From Gimesia sp. (lineage in GTDB: Bacteria; Planctomycetota; Planctomycetia; Planctomycetales; Planctomycetaceae), in assembly GCF_040219335.1 (NCBI RefSeq), contig NZ_JAVJSQ010000006.1, forward strand, positions 62,001-126,000: a DNA stretch of 64,000 nt, given 5' to 3'. Below the pieces are notes generated by a model, which searched no databases, was not told the origin of the DNA, and saw only the letters and a program-made list of their open reading frames with translations. Positions 29,601 to 38,504 of this stretch are shown in pieces. A program made the position numbers and the translations under genes. The stretch's first letter is position 1, and every line of letters begins with the position of its first letter.

Positions 29601-29936
29601 ATGGATTTCACGTTAACGTTGATGCCCCTCATCCCCTTTCTGTTCTTCTTTGCATTCCTGTTTCTCCATGCTCGCGGTATAAACTGTCCTTCCTGTCACA
29701 GTCCGATGCCGGTTCTTCAGGCTCCTTTCAATAAGACCCGACGTCAGTGGCTTGTCGGCGGGTATCGCTGTCCGAACTGTGGTTGCGAAACAGACCTCAA
29801 AGGCAGGCAGGTTGCAGCCAGAACACTTCCCGAACAGGGAACCTTACTGCTTGGGTTGGGGCTGTTTGTATTCTGTATCGTGATCTCCCTGCTACTGACC
29901 TGTATTCCACTCATGATGCTCCTGATGCGTAACTGA
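29601..29936 (+). CDS. Small zinc-ribbon membrane protein
   Basis: A 111-residue protein with an N-terminal membrane helix (about 5-22), a zinc-ribbon with Cys29-x2-Cys32 and Cys57-x2-Cys60 separated by a basic loop, and a C-terminal membrane helix (about 82-107). A TGATG-type stretch and GGAGATGAACC precede the start. The topology, two helices flanking a four-cysteine ribbon, suggests a membrane-anchored adaptor, but no specific family is recognised. Confidence 0.7.
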   Translation: MDFTLTLMPLIPFLFFFAFLFLHARGINCPSCHSPMPVLQAPFNKTRRQWLVGGYRCPNCGCETDLKGRQVAARTLPEQGTLLLGLGLFVFCIVISLLLTCIPLMMLLMRN

Positions 29937-29953
29937 AAACAATACTGATTCAT

Positions 29954-30121
29954 ATGCAAGATAAAGAACCTGCTTCCTGGATCGGTTCGGTGCTTCTCTG
30001 GTCGCTGAGTGCTGTGTTGGGGACATCCCGTTTTCTGCCTCCCTTCGAACCATCTCCAGTGATAAAATTCGCATTGGCGAATCCGCTGATCCAAACTAAG
30101 ATCCCCTTTGACCAGTTGTAA
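29954..30121 (+). CDS. Possible 55-residue membrane peptide
   Basis: A short frame starting 18 bases after the zinc-ribbon gene. It encodes one predicted membrane helix (WIGSVLLWSLSAVLG, about 9-23) followed by a Pro-rich loop (FLPPFEPSPV) and ends IPFDQL. It lacks a strong ribosome site. The hydrophobic pattern and position suggest a real small protein co-transcribed with its neighbour, but this is tentative. Confidence 0.4.
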   Translation: MQDKEPASWIGSVLLWSLSAVLGTSRFLPPFEPSPVIKFALANPLIQTKIPFDQL

Positions 30122-30166
30122 TTCTGAACTGAGTTCGCTCCGTTTACTGCTTCCGGGATCGAGAAC

Positions 30167-30622
30167 ATGTACCGTCAACTGCTCCTGTTCGTCTTCCTCA
30201 TTCTATCTGTACCACTCAGTGCCTCTGAACCCGCTCCCCAGGAAGATTACAACGCACTTCAGGGAAAATGGATTCGTCAAACCCAGGACGCCAAAGCCGG
30301 GCCGGTAACGATAGAACAGGAAGTCTTTCCCAAACACATCGTCGTTAAACTTACCGATCGGAACGGAGAACTCATCTATCAGCACAACGTCAAATATCGT
30401 CTGCAACGGCTCGAAGACGTCAGGTTACTCGTGTTTTATGATCTCGAAGTCCTTGTCGGACAGCGTAAAGGGTTCAAACAAAAAACACAGCAACCCTGTA
30501 TCTACCGCCTCAAGGGAGACCGGCTGTTTGTCGCCGAGGGACTGGTTCAGGCAGACAATTTTCCGCCCCTGATACTCGTCTGGTGGAAAATCAAACCACC
30601 CCAGCCCGACTCAGCGATCTGA
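30167..30622 (+). CDS. Secreted TIGR03067-like protein
   Basis: A 151-residue protein with a clear signal peptide (LLLFVFLILSVPLSA). The mature part begins with NALQGKWIRQTQDAKAG and continues as alternating beta strands with a YRLKGDRLFVAEG segment. This resembles planctomycete TIGR03067 or lipocalin-like proteins that open with a G-x-W motif. The role is unknown. It follows the short membrane peptide by 45 bases and ends convergent with the S1/P1 nuclease. Confidence 0.65.
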   Translation: MYRQLLLFVFLILSVPLSASEPAPQEDYNALQGKWIRQTQDAKAGPVTIEQEVFPKHIVVKLTDRNGELIYQHNVKYRLQRLEDVRLLVFYDLEVLVGQRKGFKQKTQQPCIYRLKGDRLFVAEGLVQADNFPPLILVWWKIKPPQPDSAI

Positions 30623-30640
30623 ACGCAATCAGAAATCCTC

Positions 30641-31633
30641 TCACTTAACACTCTCCAGCACCGCCGCCAGTCGCCAGCCCGCCTGGGCCGCCCGCTTGAC
30701 CGCGATCGAACCTGCCTGCCGATAATAACTCTGAGGCAGCGAAGACAGTTTCTGAAACTTCCCACTCTCAGCTTCACTCACGCGGGCTGCTTCCAGTATT
30801 TCCACGCTGTATCCTTTCTCCCGAGCCAGTTCGTGGCTTTCGTTGATCCAGGTCACATAATTCAAATCCCCGGCAGCGCTCTCGCCGAGTCGCTTATTCG
30901 CGGGGTCCCGTTCGATCCCCACCGCCTGGCCGACAATCTCCGAATCCTTGAAGCTGTTCCCCAGCAGACCATCCCACTGGGAATGCAGATTCGATTTCGC
31001 AATCCGAATATCATTGCCTCCCCGGTCTCCCTCCGGAAACATCCGTCGGCTGAACAGGGCCGAAGAATGCAGCGGCTGATGACTGTCGCCCACCAGGTGC
31101 ATCACCCAGCAGTAGTAGACGGCTTTATCCGCCTGGCTCACACGCGGATCTTTCAGTTGCGCTACACAATATTCCAGGGCCTGAATAATATTAAACCCCA
31201 GCACATCGTCTCCCGCTTTGATCGATGTCGCCACGTTCGCCGAGAGCTGCGTACTCAACGCGTTTTTTGAAGCTTCATCCAGGTAGATCGGCTGGTTGAT
31301 GTAATGCCAGGTGCCATGATGATATTTCTCGCGGTCCGCATCCTTGAAACTCCGGGCAATATCCGGCCAGGTCGCCGCCCGCATGAACAGCCAGCGAGCC
31401 TGAATTTCCGGCGATGCATCTTTGATGATCTGAGGCATCCGCGACTGGAAATCCTGCTCAAAGCGAGGATGCTGTTTGAGCAACTGCACCAGTTCCGTCC
31501 GTCGTTCCGGCGTCAGTTGATTCCAGGCGATCGCAGCGATGATCCGATGCCCTGCATAATTCCAGGCCCGGGCAGGTCGAACTGTTACGAACAGGAACAG
31601 CACAAACACAGTCAGTAGCGCAAATCGTTTCAC
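30641..31633 (-). CDS. Secreted S1/P1-family nuclease
   Basis: A 330-residue exported zinc-dependent nuclease. I chose the GTG at 31633 because the protein then begins directly with a signal peptide (KRFALLTVFVLFLFV, cleaved at ARA). The mature N-terminus is Trp24-Asn; the N-terminal Trp is a zinc ligand in this family. Further metal-ligand segments are GHRIIAAIAW (His29), WVMHLVGDSHQPLHS and GGNDIRI...NLHSQWD. The family cleaves single-stranded DNA and RNA, with 3'-nucleotidase activity; likely for phosphate or nucleotide scavenging outside the cell. The start codon choice is the main uncertainty. Confidence 0.9.
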   Translation of the reverse strand: MKRFALLTVFVLFLFVTVRPARAWNYAGHRIIAAIAWNQLTPERRTELVQLLKQHPRFEQDFQSRMPQIIKDASPEIQARWLFMRAATWPDIARSFKDADREKYHHGTWHYINQPIYLDEASKNALSTQLSANVATSIKAGDDVLGFNIIQALEYCVAQLKDPRVSQADKAVYYCWVMHLVGDSHQPLHSSALFSRRMFPEGDRGGNDIRIAKSNLHSQWDGLLGNSFKDSEIVGQAVGIERDPANKRLGESAAGDLNYVTWINESHELAREKGYSVEILEAARVSEAESGKFQKLSSLPQSYYRQAGSIAVKRAAQAGWRLAAVLESVK

Positions 31634-32286
31634 AGTCAGGTCTCGTTTTTCAGGTTCAGTCGAAGGGTCAAATTCAGACCTCAATTGTCGGGATCGGTTC
31701 TGTCGAGACAAGGAAGCGACTCCCACGTTTATACAAAATTCATATTTGAGAATCACCATTTCTGATCGGAGCCTCCCTCGAAAACAGCAGCGTGTTAACT
31801 ACTTCGTATTTTACACCGGTGCACTCTGGTGAACCTCACTGAATAAATTGAACTTGAATCGCAGTTCCCGATCTGTATTTTGTGAAATTCTGCTTCGCGC
31901 GCGAGGCGGACGATGCGTGCACCGGAACCTGTTCCACCAGTGAGTCAACTGCACCTGAATCGGCGTCGATTTTCGAATGTTTTCACCAGAACACTCAGAA
32001 CCAGTGCCACATGTCTCGTACATTTTCAAAGCATTTCGCAGCACACTCAGAGCATTTGAAGTACATCTCGACAATAACTCAGGGAACATCAGAGCAGATT
32101 CAGCAGCAGAATTTCGCAACATCCTCTTGACCTCCCCAAGCCCTTTCACAAAATCAGCGAACCACATGAAAACCGCAACGCCATTTATTAGACCCTGGTA
32201 TCCAGCACCATGACAACAGAAAAGCCAGATTAGCCGCAGGACGCAAGCCCCGGTTCCTACCATACCAGTCAACGATCACAATCGTC
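31634..32286. other. Intergenic region, no gene recognised
   Basis: About 650 bases between the nuclease gene and the first composite repeat. Frames up to 153 codons exist on the minus strand (31811-32272) but have no ribosome site, signal or familiar motif. Degenerate repeated CAGAACAC/CACTCAGA-like words occur around 31985-32060, without clear periodicity. Confidence 0.4.
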
Positions 32287-32422
32287 GTAGGGACGGAGCC
32301 TGTGTGCCCGCCCGCCTCTCGATAGTCTACCCACGATTACTTTCCGATGGCATCAGAAACAAAGACCACAGGAGAAGTCCGAATGTAATTCGGGCCGAGC
32401 GCAGCGAGCAGGAAACCGTCAG
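32287..32422. repeat. Composite intergenic repeat, copy 1
   Basis: Left module GTAGGGACGG...CCCGCCCGCC begins at 32287. The right module at 32379-32416 contains the arms CCGAAT-GTA-ATTCGG followed by GCCGAGCGCAGCGAGCAGG. The same modules recur at 38777, 42558, 40575 (right only) and 58475 (left and middle only). It lies in non-coding DNA. Confidence 0.8.
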
Positions 32423-32614
32423 AGCAACAGCACAAACCAGGGTACTTGCAGCAACCCCGAATTCTACCAGACTGCCACGCACCACAAGAGATGAATATAA
32501 CGCAGTACTCAGCGCGCACTACTTCTCGTATGTTTCGTGCCTTTCGTGGTAGAAAAAAATCAGAAAAACTGCCGATTCAGGAAACTATTTCCCTCTCCCG
32601 GAACTCAAACAGGT

Positions 32615-33373
32615 ATGAAACATTTCATTCTGCTCAATCTGATCCTGCTCACAGCCTGTCCCGAACCCAAAGTGGTTTATCACCCTGTACCGTTGCGGAC
32701 ACAGGAGCCTTCTGAAAACACATTCCAACAGCAGGTAGAGTCAACTAATCCCTGGGAAGGCGGTTGGCAGCCGATTGATATCGACTTGGCAATAAAGATA
32801 CTGGAAGCGTCACCGGACTATCGTTCTAAAGTGGTCTCTCATATGCTCTCGTCTCATGAACAGCCTGTCTCAGGCATACCGACTACCGTTCCCGAAGAGG
32901 AGCCTGGTCTGACTTTTGCGGACATCCCCTCCTTGGAGATGATCGAGGATTCTGCGTCCTCAGTTTATGGACTCCTAACCCCAGGAGACTATTATCCGGG
33001 GAGGATCTCATTTCCCGCACTGCCAGCGCTGCTACAGAGGAGCATGGAGGACAATAATGCATTCTGGATCGAATTCACGAAACCGAACCAGAAGTGGTGG
33101 GAGGCAGAAGAGTTTATCAATCGCAATGTATTCGAAGAAATTCCAGTATACGACCCCGTGATAAAATATCTGGGTAGCGAGCAATTCAGAATCAAAAGAG
33201 TAGGAGCTCGTTGGAAAATTATGAAATACGAAGTCGAATGCCATGGGAAATATTATGAGGTCAATTACGATCTTGAGAAGTTAGAGGTCATCAAGGTGAT
33301 CCCTCTAGAACATTTCCCTACTGAAGCCAGTAACTTACCTGAGACGAAACCCGAGCCACTGCCCGCCAGATAA
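32615..33373 (+). CDS. Lipoprotein of unknown function
   Basis: A 252-residue protein. The ATG at 32615 directly precedes a lipoprotein signal (KHFILLNLILLTAC, with a lipobox-type L-T-A-C at Cys15) after an AGGT site; the frame from 32537 would bury this signal. The mature protein is acidic and aromatic-rich, with WEGGWQPIDIDLAIKIL near residue 48 and a C-terminal beta-rich part (YEVECHGKYYEVNYDLEKL). No family is recognised. It ends convergent with the next small membrane-protein gene. Confidence 0.65.
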   Translation: MKHFILLNLILLTACPEPKVVYHPVPLRTQEPSENTFQQQVESTNPWEGGWQPIDIDLAIKILEASPDYRSKVVSHMLSSHEQPVSGIPTTVPEEEPGLTFADIPSLEMIEDSASSVYGLLTPGDYYPGRISFPALPALLQRSMEDNNAFWIEFTKPNQKWWEAEEFINRNVFEEIPVYDPVIKYLGSEQFRIKRVGARWKIMKYEVECHGKYYEVNYDLEKLEVIKVIPLEHFPTEASNLPETKPEPLPAR

Positions 33374-33399
33374 AAACACGCTCCGCTCTCTGAATCTGC

Positions 33400-33648
33400 T
33401 CAAAGCAACTGTTCCCAGAACGCGTCATACTCCTGCAGCAGCGTATTCACCCAGCGGTATTCCATAGAGGCGACGATCACCGGGGCATAAATCAGTTGAA
33501 ACAGCGGCAGCATTCCGCTCTTGAAGTCCCCCGCCGGCGTTTTCATCAGAGCCTCGACCGGCTCAATGCTCAGCAGGTAGCCCAGTTGCAGAAAGGGCAG
33601 CGCATAAATCAGGTAACGTCGCTTGCGGGTCCTCGGATTTTCAGGCAC
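33400..33648 (-). CDS. Small membrane protein, Y-L-S-I-x-P family, paralogue 1
   Basis: An 82-residue protein starting at a GTG with GGAGAG about 6 bases upstream. The N-terminus is basic (RTRKRRYL), followed by one membrane helix containing LGYLLSIEPVEAL. The second half has LIYAPVIVASMEYRWVNTLLQEYDAF. This organisation and the YLLSI-x-P motif are shared with the genes at 34420, 58751 and 59032. Function unknown. Confidence 0.65.
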   Translation of the reverse strand: MPENPRTRKRRYLIYALPFLQLGYLLSIEPVEALMKTPAGDFKSGMLPLFQLIYAPVIVASMEYRWVNTLLQEYDAFWEQLL

Positions 33649-33896
33649 GGCACACTCTCCTCGGGAGGTTCCTCAATCTGGCGTGAGGGAAAGAACATCA
33701 GCCAGGCACCAATTACGATCAGCAGAAATCCGGCGTCACAAATGGAAACAGCCCCGGCGTTTCCTGCCGCCCGGGCTGTTTCTGGAGGCCATGCTAGTGC
33801 TTTATCGCAAGCGGATCATAATCCATTGAAACAGCTTGTCAATCTTTTCTCAAAAAACAGTCCGATCACCGCCTGTAATACTTCACACTGAATACA

Positions 33897-34394
33897 TCAA
33901 TAGCGGATCACAGTCATCCCCTGGTCAAGCGACTCACGCAGGAACTGAGACAGCGATTGCAGATAAGGCCAGTGATACTCCTGGATCATCGATTCCTCGA
34001 GTTCGCACATCAGCATCTCGGAAAGGATCTCATTGCTCAGGGCCAGTTCGGTAAACTGCTCCTGTGTCAGGGATGCCATTTCCTCAAGCGATTCTCGTAT
34101 CGATTCCGCCGGGATCACCCTGGCTGGGCCATACCCCAGATCAATCTGCTCGTGTAGCGGCGCGCCACCTGCCAGCACATCCATCAGTCCAGGAAAAGTG
34201 TCCTCAATCTCGGTCGTATCGAATTCCATACTCACCGGATCGAGAATGAAGATCAACTCGATACCCGCCTTGTCCATATCCAGGTAATCCGGGGTATCAT
34301 AGTTGCGACACTCCGATTCAAACGCGGCAGCATCCTCAGTCAGCCGGGAAAGATCCTCTGTTGAAAGTCGTCGAAATCCGCTGGTCACACCCAT
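33897..34394 (-). CDS. YfbM/DUF1877-like protein
   Basis: A 165-residue soluble acidic protein. The start MGVTSGFRRLS, the central GGAPLHEQIDLGYGPARVIPAESI and the C-terminal YLQSLSQFLRESLDQGMTVI agree with the DUF1877 (E. coli YfbM) layout and length. The molecular role of this family is not established. The neighbours on both sides are small membrane proteins of one family on the same strand, with a gap of only 25 bases after the upstream gene. Confidence 0.75.
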   Translation of the reverse strand: MGVTSGFRRLSTEDLSRLTEDAAAFESECRNYDTPDYLDMDKAGIELIFILDPVSMEFDTTEIEDTFPGLMDVLAGGAPLHEQIDLGYGPARVIPAESIRESLEEMASLTQEQFTELALSNEILSEMLMCELEESMIQEYHWPYLQSLSQFLRESLDQGMTVIRY

Positions 34395-34419
34395 CTCTGG
34401 CTCCTTACATATTCAGTAT

Positions 34420-34734
34420 TCAACCTCCGCGATTGAATAGGCTGATGTAGCGATCAGCTCCACTTTTAAACAAGTCATTATTCTCGGCACACCAGATTAA
34501 AGGAGCGTAAAATTGCTCCAGGCGGTCTGCGTATTCGTATTTCCGACCTGCGCATAATTCAAAATGAGACCACCAGGGGCGAATCTCACAAATCGACCGG
34601 GGCGTGTATCCCGATTCCTGCAACCTGACCGTTAAGGCAAGCACAGGACCGACGCTTAACAGATAAGCCAGCAGCAGAAACAGAACGGTACCTGCCATGC
34701 ATTGGGAAACCCTGGATTTCCGGCGTTTCGACAT
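34420..34734 (-). CDS. Small membrane protein, Y-L-S-I-x-P family, paralogue 2
   Basis: A 104-residue protein. I chose the ATG at 34734, with AAAGGA upstream, over the in-frame TTG 7 codons earlier. A basic N-terminus (SKRRKSR) leads into one membrane helix ending LLAYLLSVGPVLAL. A soluble part with three cysteines overall and the family's FYAPLIWCAENNDLF near the C-terminus follows. Compare the genes at 33400, 58751 and 59032. Likely co-transcribed with the YfbM-like gene 25 bases downstream. Confidence 0.7.
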   Translation of the reverse strand: MSKRRKSRVSQCMAGTVLFLLLAYLLSVGPVLALTVRLQESGYTPRSICEIRPWWSHFELCAGRKYEYADRLEQFYAPLIWCAENNDLFKSGADRYISLFNRGG

Positions 34735-34833
34735 CCCTGCAAAGTCCTTTCGCAATAACCTTCCATCAGTGAAGTATCAGAAAACTCCAAGATAGCATAT
34801 ACTGATAGACAGTGTCAGTCAAAAGGAAAAGTG

Positions 34834-35859
34834 ATGTCCACCCGAAGTTTGTTACTCCTGATCTTCCTCTTGTTCTCGGCCTGTGGTGAAGCCCCACAAT
34901 CCCCAGGGGCTGCCTGGAGTCTCGCGTTCTCTTCCCAGGGAGACAAGCTGCTGGCAGGGGGAAGGTTCGACAATGTCACCGCTACCCGCGTTTATGAAAA
35001 GACTCCTGAGCGAACCTTGAATCAGATTACCTCTCTCCCGGCAGGCGCAAGCGGAGCCACCTGGAGTCCTGCCGGAACTAAAATCGTGTATCTGAATCTG
35101 GATGAGTCGCGGATCGATCTCTTCGACCTGCAGCAGCAGAAAGTATCCTCCGGCTGTCCCTGTGACTTCTTCCCCCAGGGGACCCTCAGCCTGCTCAACA
35201 AAAATGAACTGATTGTCGCTCCCTGTCTGATTGCCGATTTTCAACCAACAAAAGAACCCCCGGTCATTACGCAGGCCTTCTGTCCCGAGGGCCTGCCTTC
35301 TACCCGGGAGTTTGGCGGATGTGATGCTGGTACGGTCTTCAGGGTAAGTACTTCTCATCGGGTGGAAGGACCGGTGGCCGTTTCATATGCAGGTGGCTGT
35401 CCCATTGAAGTCTGGGACTACCGGGACGGCGATATCAGTCTGCGTTATGAACTTCCCGATCTGGAGCAGTGTTGGATTAAAGTCAGTGACGATGGTCAGC
35501 AGCTGGCCACGCTCGGCGTCGCCGGTCTGTCAATCTGGAATCTAACCGCTGAGGAACCGAAACGGCTTATCCATTTTGCTGAGAAACGAATCTCACCGAC
35601 AGGCTTCCATTCGTTGGCAGCGTTTCAGAGTCGGCTCAGTTTCAGTCAGGACGGACACCTGCTTGCTGTCTGTTTTGAAGACTCAGTCCAGGTCATCGAC
35701 CTGACCGTGCAGAAGGTGATATTTCATCGTCAGTTTGATCAGAGCGATCTGGTTCTGAGTTGCGCCCTCAGTCCCGATGGCAAAACGCTCGCCTGGTCAG
35801 GAAATCGGGAAATGGGAATTCGGTTGCAGGCTGTCAGGCGGACAGCAGCAACCGAATAA
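34834..35859 (+). CDS. Beta-propeller-like (WD40-type) lipoprotein
   Basis: A 341-residue protein. GTG-ATG occur in tandem at 34831-34836 after AAAAGGAAAA; I prefer the ATG. A lipoprotein signal ends in LLFSACG (lipobox Cys18 counted from the ATG). The mature part shows repeated WD40-like blades, with WSLAFSSQGDKLLAGG, ATWSPAGTKIVYLNL, LSFSQDGHLLAVCF and CALSPDGKTLAWSG at roughly regular intervals. No catalytic motif is seen; a binding role is inferred. It is divergent from the membrane-protein/YfbM genes. Confidence 0.75.
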   Translation: MSTRSLLLLIFLLFSACGEAPQSPGAAWSLAFSSQGDKLLAGGRFDNVTATRVYEKTPERTLNQITSLPAGASGATWSPAGTKIVYLNLDESRIDLFDLQQQKVSSGCPCDFFPQGTLSLLNKNELIVAPCLIADFQPTKEPPVITQAFCPEGLPSTREFGGCDAGTVFRVSTSHRVEGPVAVSYAGGCPIEVWDYRDGDISLRYELPDLEQCWIKVSDDGQQLATLGVAGLSIWNLTAEEPKRLIHFAEKRISPTGFHSLAAFQSRLSFSQDGHLLAVCFEDSVQVIDLTVQKVIFHRQFDQSDLVLSCALSPDGKTLAWSGNREMGIRLQAVRRTAATE

Positions 35860-35894
35860 GAGATATCATTTTGTAGAGTGAAACCAGCCTGAAA

Positions 35895-36377
35895 CTAAGG
35901 AGCCGTCGTGACGCGTTCCAGCAGCAGCACGACATCAGCCGTCGGTATTTGAAATTTCGTAGGACGCGGTTTGCCCATCCATTGTTTGTTGTTCCACGTT
36001 CCCACAACACAACAGACCTTCAATTGGTTACCGTCAAGTTCATAGATCCCCAGCGCATCGCCCCCTTTCTTACGGGCCTCATGGGAACGATGATCCCAGA
36101 TTCTCGGGCGGACGGTCGGGTCCAGATCGAAGGTTCCCGACCAGAGTTCCTTTCCGTTTTTGTCCAGAGCTGCGTATGTCAGATCCTTGCGGAAGACCAG
36201 TCGCCTGGCAGCTTGCGTGGCCCCTTTGGGTTCTGCGGACTTGATCTGCCACGTACCGGCAAACGTCTGCAGAGCCTGTCTGACTTCTGGTTTCAATTTT
36301 TCTTCTGCCTGCAGATTATTTACGTTTACTACTGACAGCAAACCTGACTACACGGCCATTCCCATAAGTGTTTTCAT
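35895..36377 (-). pseudogene. Secreted TIGR03067-like protein interrupted by TAG in its signal peptide
   Basis: The body ([18 protein letters not shown], then [11 protein letters not shown] and a VVLLLERV ending) resembles TIGR03067 proteins. The best start by ribosome site (AAGGA, then 8-9 bases, then ATG at 36377) reads MKTLMGMAV, then TAG at 36350-36348, then [16 protein letters not shown] in the same frame. The two halves together make a normal signal peptide, so a single nonsense change is the simplest reading. Alternatively a TTG at 36341 could start a shortened signal. Whether the gene is dead, read through or uses the TTG start cannot be decided here. Confidence 0.6.
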
Positions 36378-36442
36378 CTGTCTGATCCTTGTTAATTTGA
36401 TTTAAAGAGTTCTCTCCAGGAGATGTCTCCTGCAATTCCTGC

Positions 36443-37198
36443 TTAACGCAATCCACCCGATGCCAGTATCACCTCGCCGGTCAACCAGCGGGCATCATCC
36501 GACGCGAGAAACGCCACCACCCTGGCAATGTCTTCTGGCATACCAATTCGGTTTAAGGGAGTCATGGACACCAGTTGCTTTTCGAAATCGGCTCCTGTGC
36601 CGTACAGCCCGGCTGCCTGCGTTCCCTCGCTGAGTGTGGCTCCGGGATTGACGGAGTTGACCCGAATCTTCCGATCGGCAAGCTCTTTCGACAGCACGCC
36701 GGTAATCGCATCGACGGCACTTTTACTGGCGGAATAGAGCGCAAATCCGGGAGGACACATCCGGGACGCACCGGAGCCGATGTTGATGATATTGCCCCCT
36801 TCCGAACTGAAGTACGGCAGCGATTCGCGAATCATCAGCAGGGGTCCGAGAACGTTAATGGTAAACTCGCGCTGGAACTCGGCTTCAGTCAGCTCCTCTA
36901 GCGGCATCGGCTGATAGACGCCGGCGTTATTCACCAGAATATCAAGCCGCCCCGAGATCGCATGTGCCGCTTTGCATAAGCGTGCTGCATCGGCCGCGTT
37001 TGACACATCTCCCTGAACCGCGACGGCGCGCCCTTTAGATTTTCGGATCTCCTCTACCACGGCTTCCGCACCAGCCTGGTCGGTCGCATAATTGACGACG
37101 ACCACCGCTCCTGCCGACGCCAGTTCCCGGGCGATCCCTGCCCCGATGCCTTTGGAAGCCCCGGTCACCAGGGCGACCTGATCCTGTAGTTTCAACAT
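36443..37198 (-). CDS. Short-chain dehydrogenase/reductase (FabG-like)
   Basis: A 251-residue NAD(P)-dependent oxidoreductase of the classical SDR family. The Rossmann motif TGASKGIG (12-19), NNAG (90-93), catalytic Ser142, Tyr155 and Lys159 (YSASK), and the SVNPGAT segment after them are all present, and the length is typical. The C-terminus has the usual [16 protein letters not shown]. The substrate is not determinable; close relatives are annotated as 3-oxoacyl-ACP reductase or glucose dehydrogenase. It stands alone. Confidence 0.94.
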   Translation of the reverse strand: MLKLQDQVALVTGASKGIGAGIARELASAGAVVVVNYATDQAGAEAVVEEIRKSKGRAVAVQGDVSNAADAARLCKAAHAISGRLDILVNNAGVYQPMPLEELTEAEFQREFTINVLGPLLMIRESLPYFSSEGGNIINIGSGASRMCPPGFALYSASKSAVDAITGVLSKELADRKIRVNSVNPGATLSEGTQAAGLYGTGADFEKQLVSMTPLNRIGMPEDIARVVAFLASDDARWLTGEVILASGGLR

Positions 37199-37287
37199 GT
37201 TTGCTCCTTATGTATCTGGAAGTGACAGAGTCTGTTCTATCACTGAGACACATGTGGGAGCCGACTGTGACAGTTATCGTCAAAAAA

Positions 37288-38175
37288 TCAGTTCAGATGC
37301 AGCGCCGTGCGGATGCCCGGTTGTTCCAGAATCTCTTGCAGCCACCGTGCCGGCGGATTGTCTGGCTGCAGAAACGGATAACTGCGCTGCAGAGCCGCAT
37401 ATTGCCGGTCGACGGCATCTTCGATTTCGCGTACCGTGCCGGAGGCGACTTCATTGATCCGTTCGAAATGCTCAGGCACGAACAACAGGTGTTCGGGATC
37501 GACGTGCCCCTCGTTAATGAACCCTTTCGTTTTTTTCGGGCAACGGCAGGGGTTCTTTTCATTCACCAGGCCACACTGGTTCTGCATGAACTGGTAAAGG
37601 TCCCGACGGGCGCGGGAGAGATTCTGCCGAAAACTGGCAGCTGAAATCTCCATGATTTCGCTGCCCACTCTGTCGCTGACGCCGAAGATTTCACCCAGCG
37701 TAAAAATCAATCGTTGTCGACGATCCAGACAGAGCAGCATGCCGGTCATACAAGCGATTTTCGCCTCTTCTACCAGCAGGGGAATCTCCACAGGCACCGT
37801 CTTGGGATCAGGCAGATCCAGATCGGGAATATTGTTGATCGCGGCGGCATAACTGGAAAAAGTATGCGGCTCTGTTTCACCACCACGACGTTTCATATTC
37901 AGAACATGATTCACCGTGATTCGATAGAGCCAGGTGCGGAACTGACTCTTACCCTCAAAGGTGCTCAACCGCGTGATGGCTTTGAGCAGAACTTCCTGCG
38001 TGACTTCTTCGGCATCATGAGGCTGGAAAACCATCCGCACCGCGATATTGTAAATCCAGGCCTGATGTTTGAGAATCAGGGCTTCCAGCGCAGCACGATC
38101 TCCATTTCTGGCCCGCTCAACCAGTTCGATATCCTGCCGGGCATCCTCATCCGCTTCTAAAAAGGGATTATACAT
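37288..38175 (-). CDS. ECF-type RNA polymerase sigma factor with C-terminal extension
   Basis: A 295-residue sigma factor; the ATG at 38175 gives the conventional N-terminus, while an upstream in-frame GTG (38241) would add 22 basic residues. Region 2 is visible at about 30-95 (AWIYNIAVRMVFQPHDAEEVTQEVLLKA and FRTWLYRITVNHVL). Region 4 lies at about 145-195 (FTLGEIFGVSDRVGSEIMEIS, SFRQNLSRARRDLYQF). The C-terminus continues about 100 residues beyond region 4, beginning with NPCRCPKKT and containing further conserved-looking segments. No anti-sigma gene is adjacent, so the extension may regulate activity. Confidence 0.9.
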   Translation of the reverse strand: MYNPFLEADEDARQDIELVERARNGDRAALEALILKHQAWIYNIAVRMVFQPHDAEEVTQEVLLKAITRLSTFEGKSQFRTWLYRITVNHVLNMKRRGGETEPHTFSSYAAAINNIPDLDLPDPKTVPVEIPLLVEEAKIACMTGMLLCLDRRQRLIFTLGEIFGVSDRVGSEIMEISAASFRQNLSRARRDLYQFMQNQCGLVNEKNPCRCPKKTKGFINEGHVDPEHLLFVPEHFERINEVASGTVREIEDAVDRQYAALQRSYPFLQPDNPPARWLQEILEQPGIRTALHLN

Positions 38176-38504
38176 TGTCTCATCCACATGATCTGGTCTA
38201 TTGATTCGGCCTCTACGTAGAGGTCCCCGTCTATTAGACACATTCTACGAATGACTGTGACAACGGAATTCAATGATTTCAATATTTTCTACCAGATCGA
38301 CCGTGAATACAAAGCGAAATAAGATATCCGTGTCTGATGACAGGGGCCGACAGCGAACACGAACCTGAAAAAATGCGGAATAATGGAAAAGTGCTTTTTT
38401 CATTTCATGTGGGCAGGTAAACTGGAATCAAGAACAACAGCGCTAAATACATCAACCACACAGAAGCCGGATTCTGAATTCTGTCTACTGTCTGGAATAA
38501 ACAA
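38176..38504. other. Divergent intergenic region, nothing recognised
   Basis: This AT-rich spacer between the sigma factor and the next small gene presumably carries both promoters. No site could be assigned with confidence. Confidence 0.35.

Noticed and set aside
31811-32272. 153-codon minus-strand frame in the spacer before composite repeat 1
   Set aside because: Cys/Arg/Trp-rich composition, no signal peptide or motif and no ribosome site.
32337-32519. Short frames reading LLAALGPNYIRA or AERSEQETD at several loci
   Set aside because: They are translations of the composite repeat itself on the two strands and recur because the DNA recurs.
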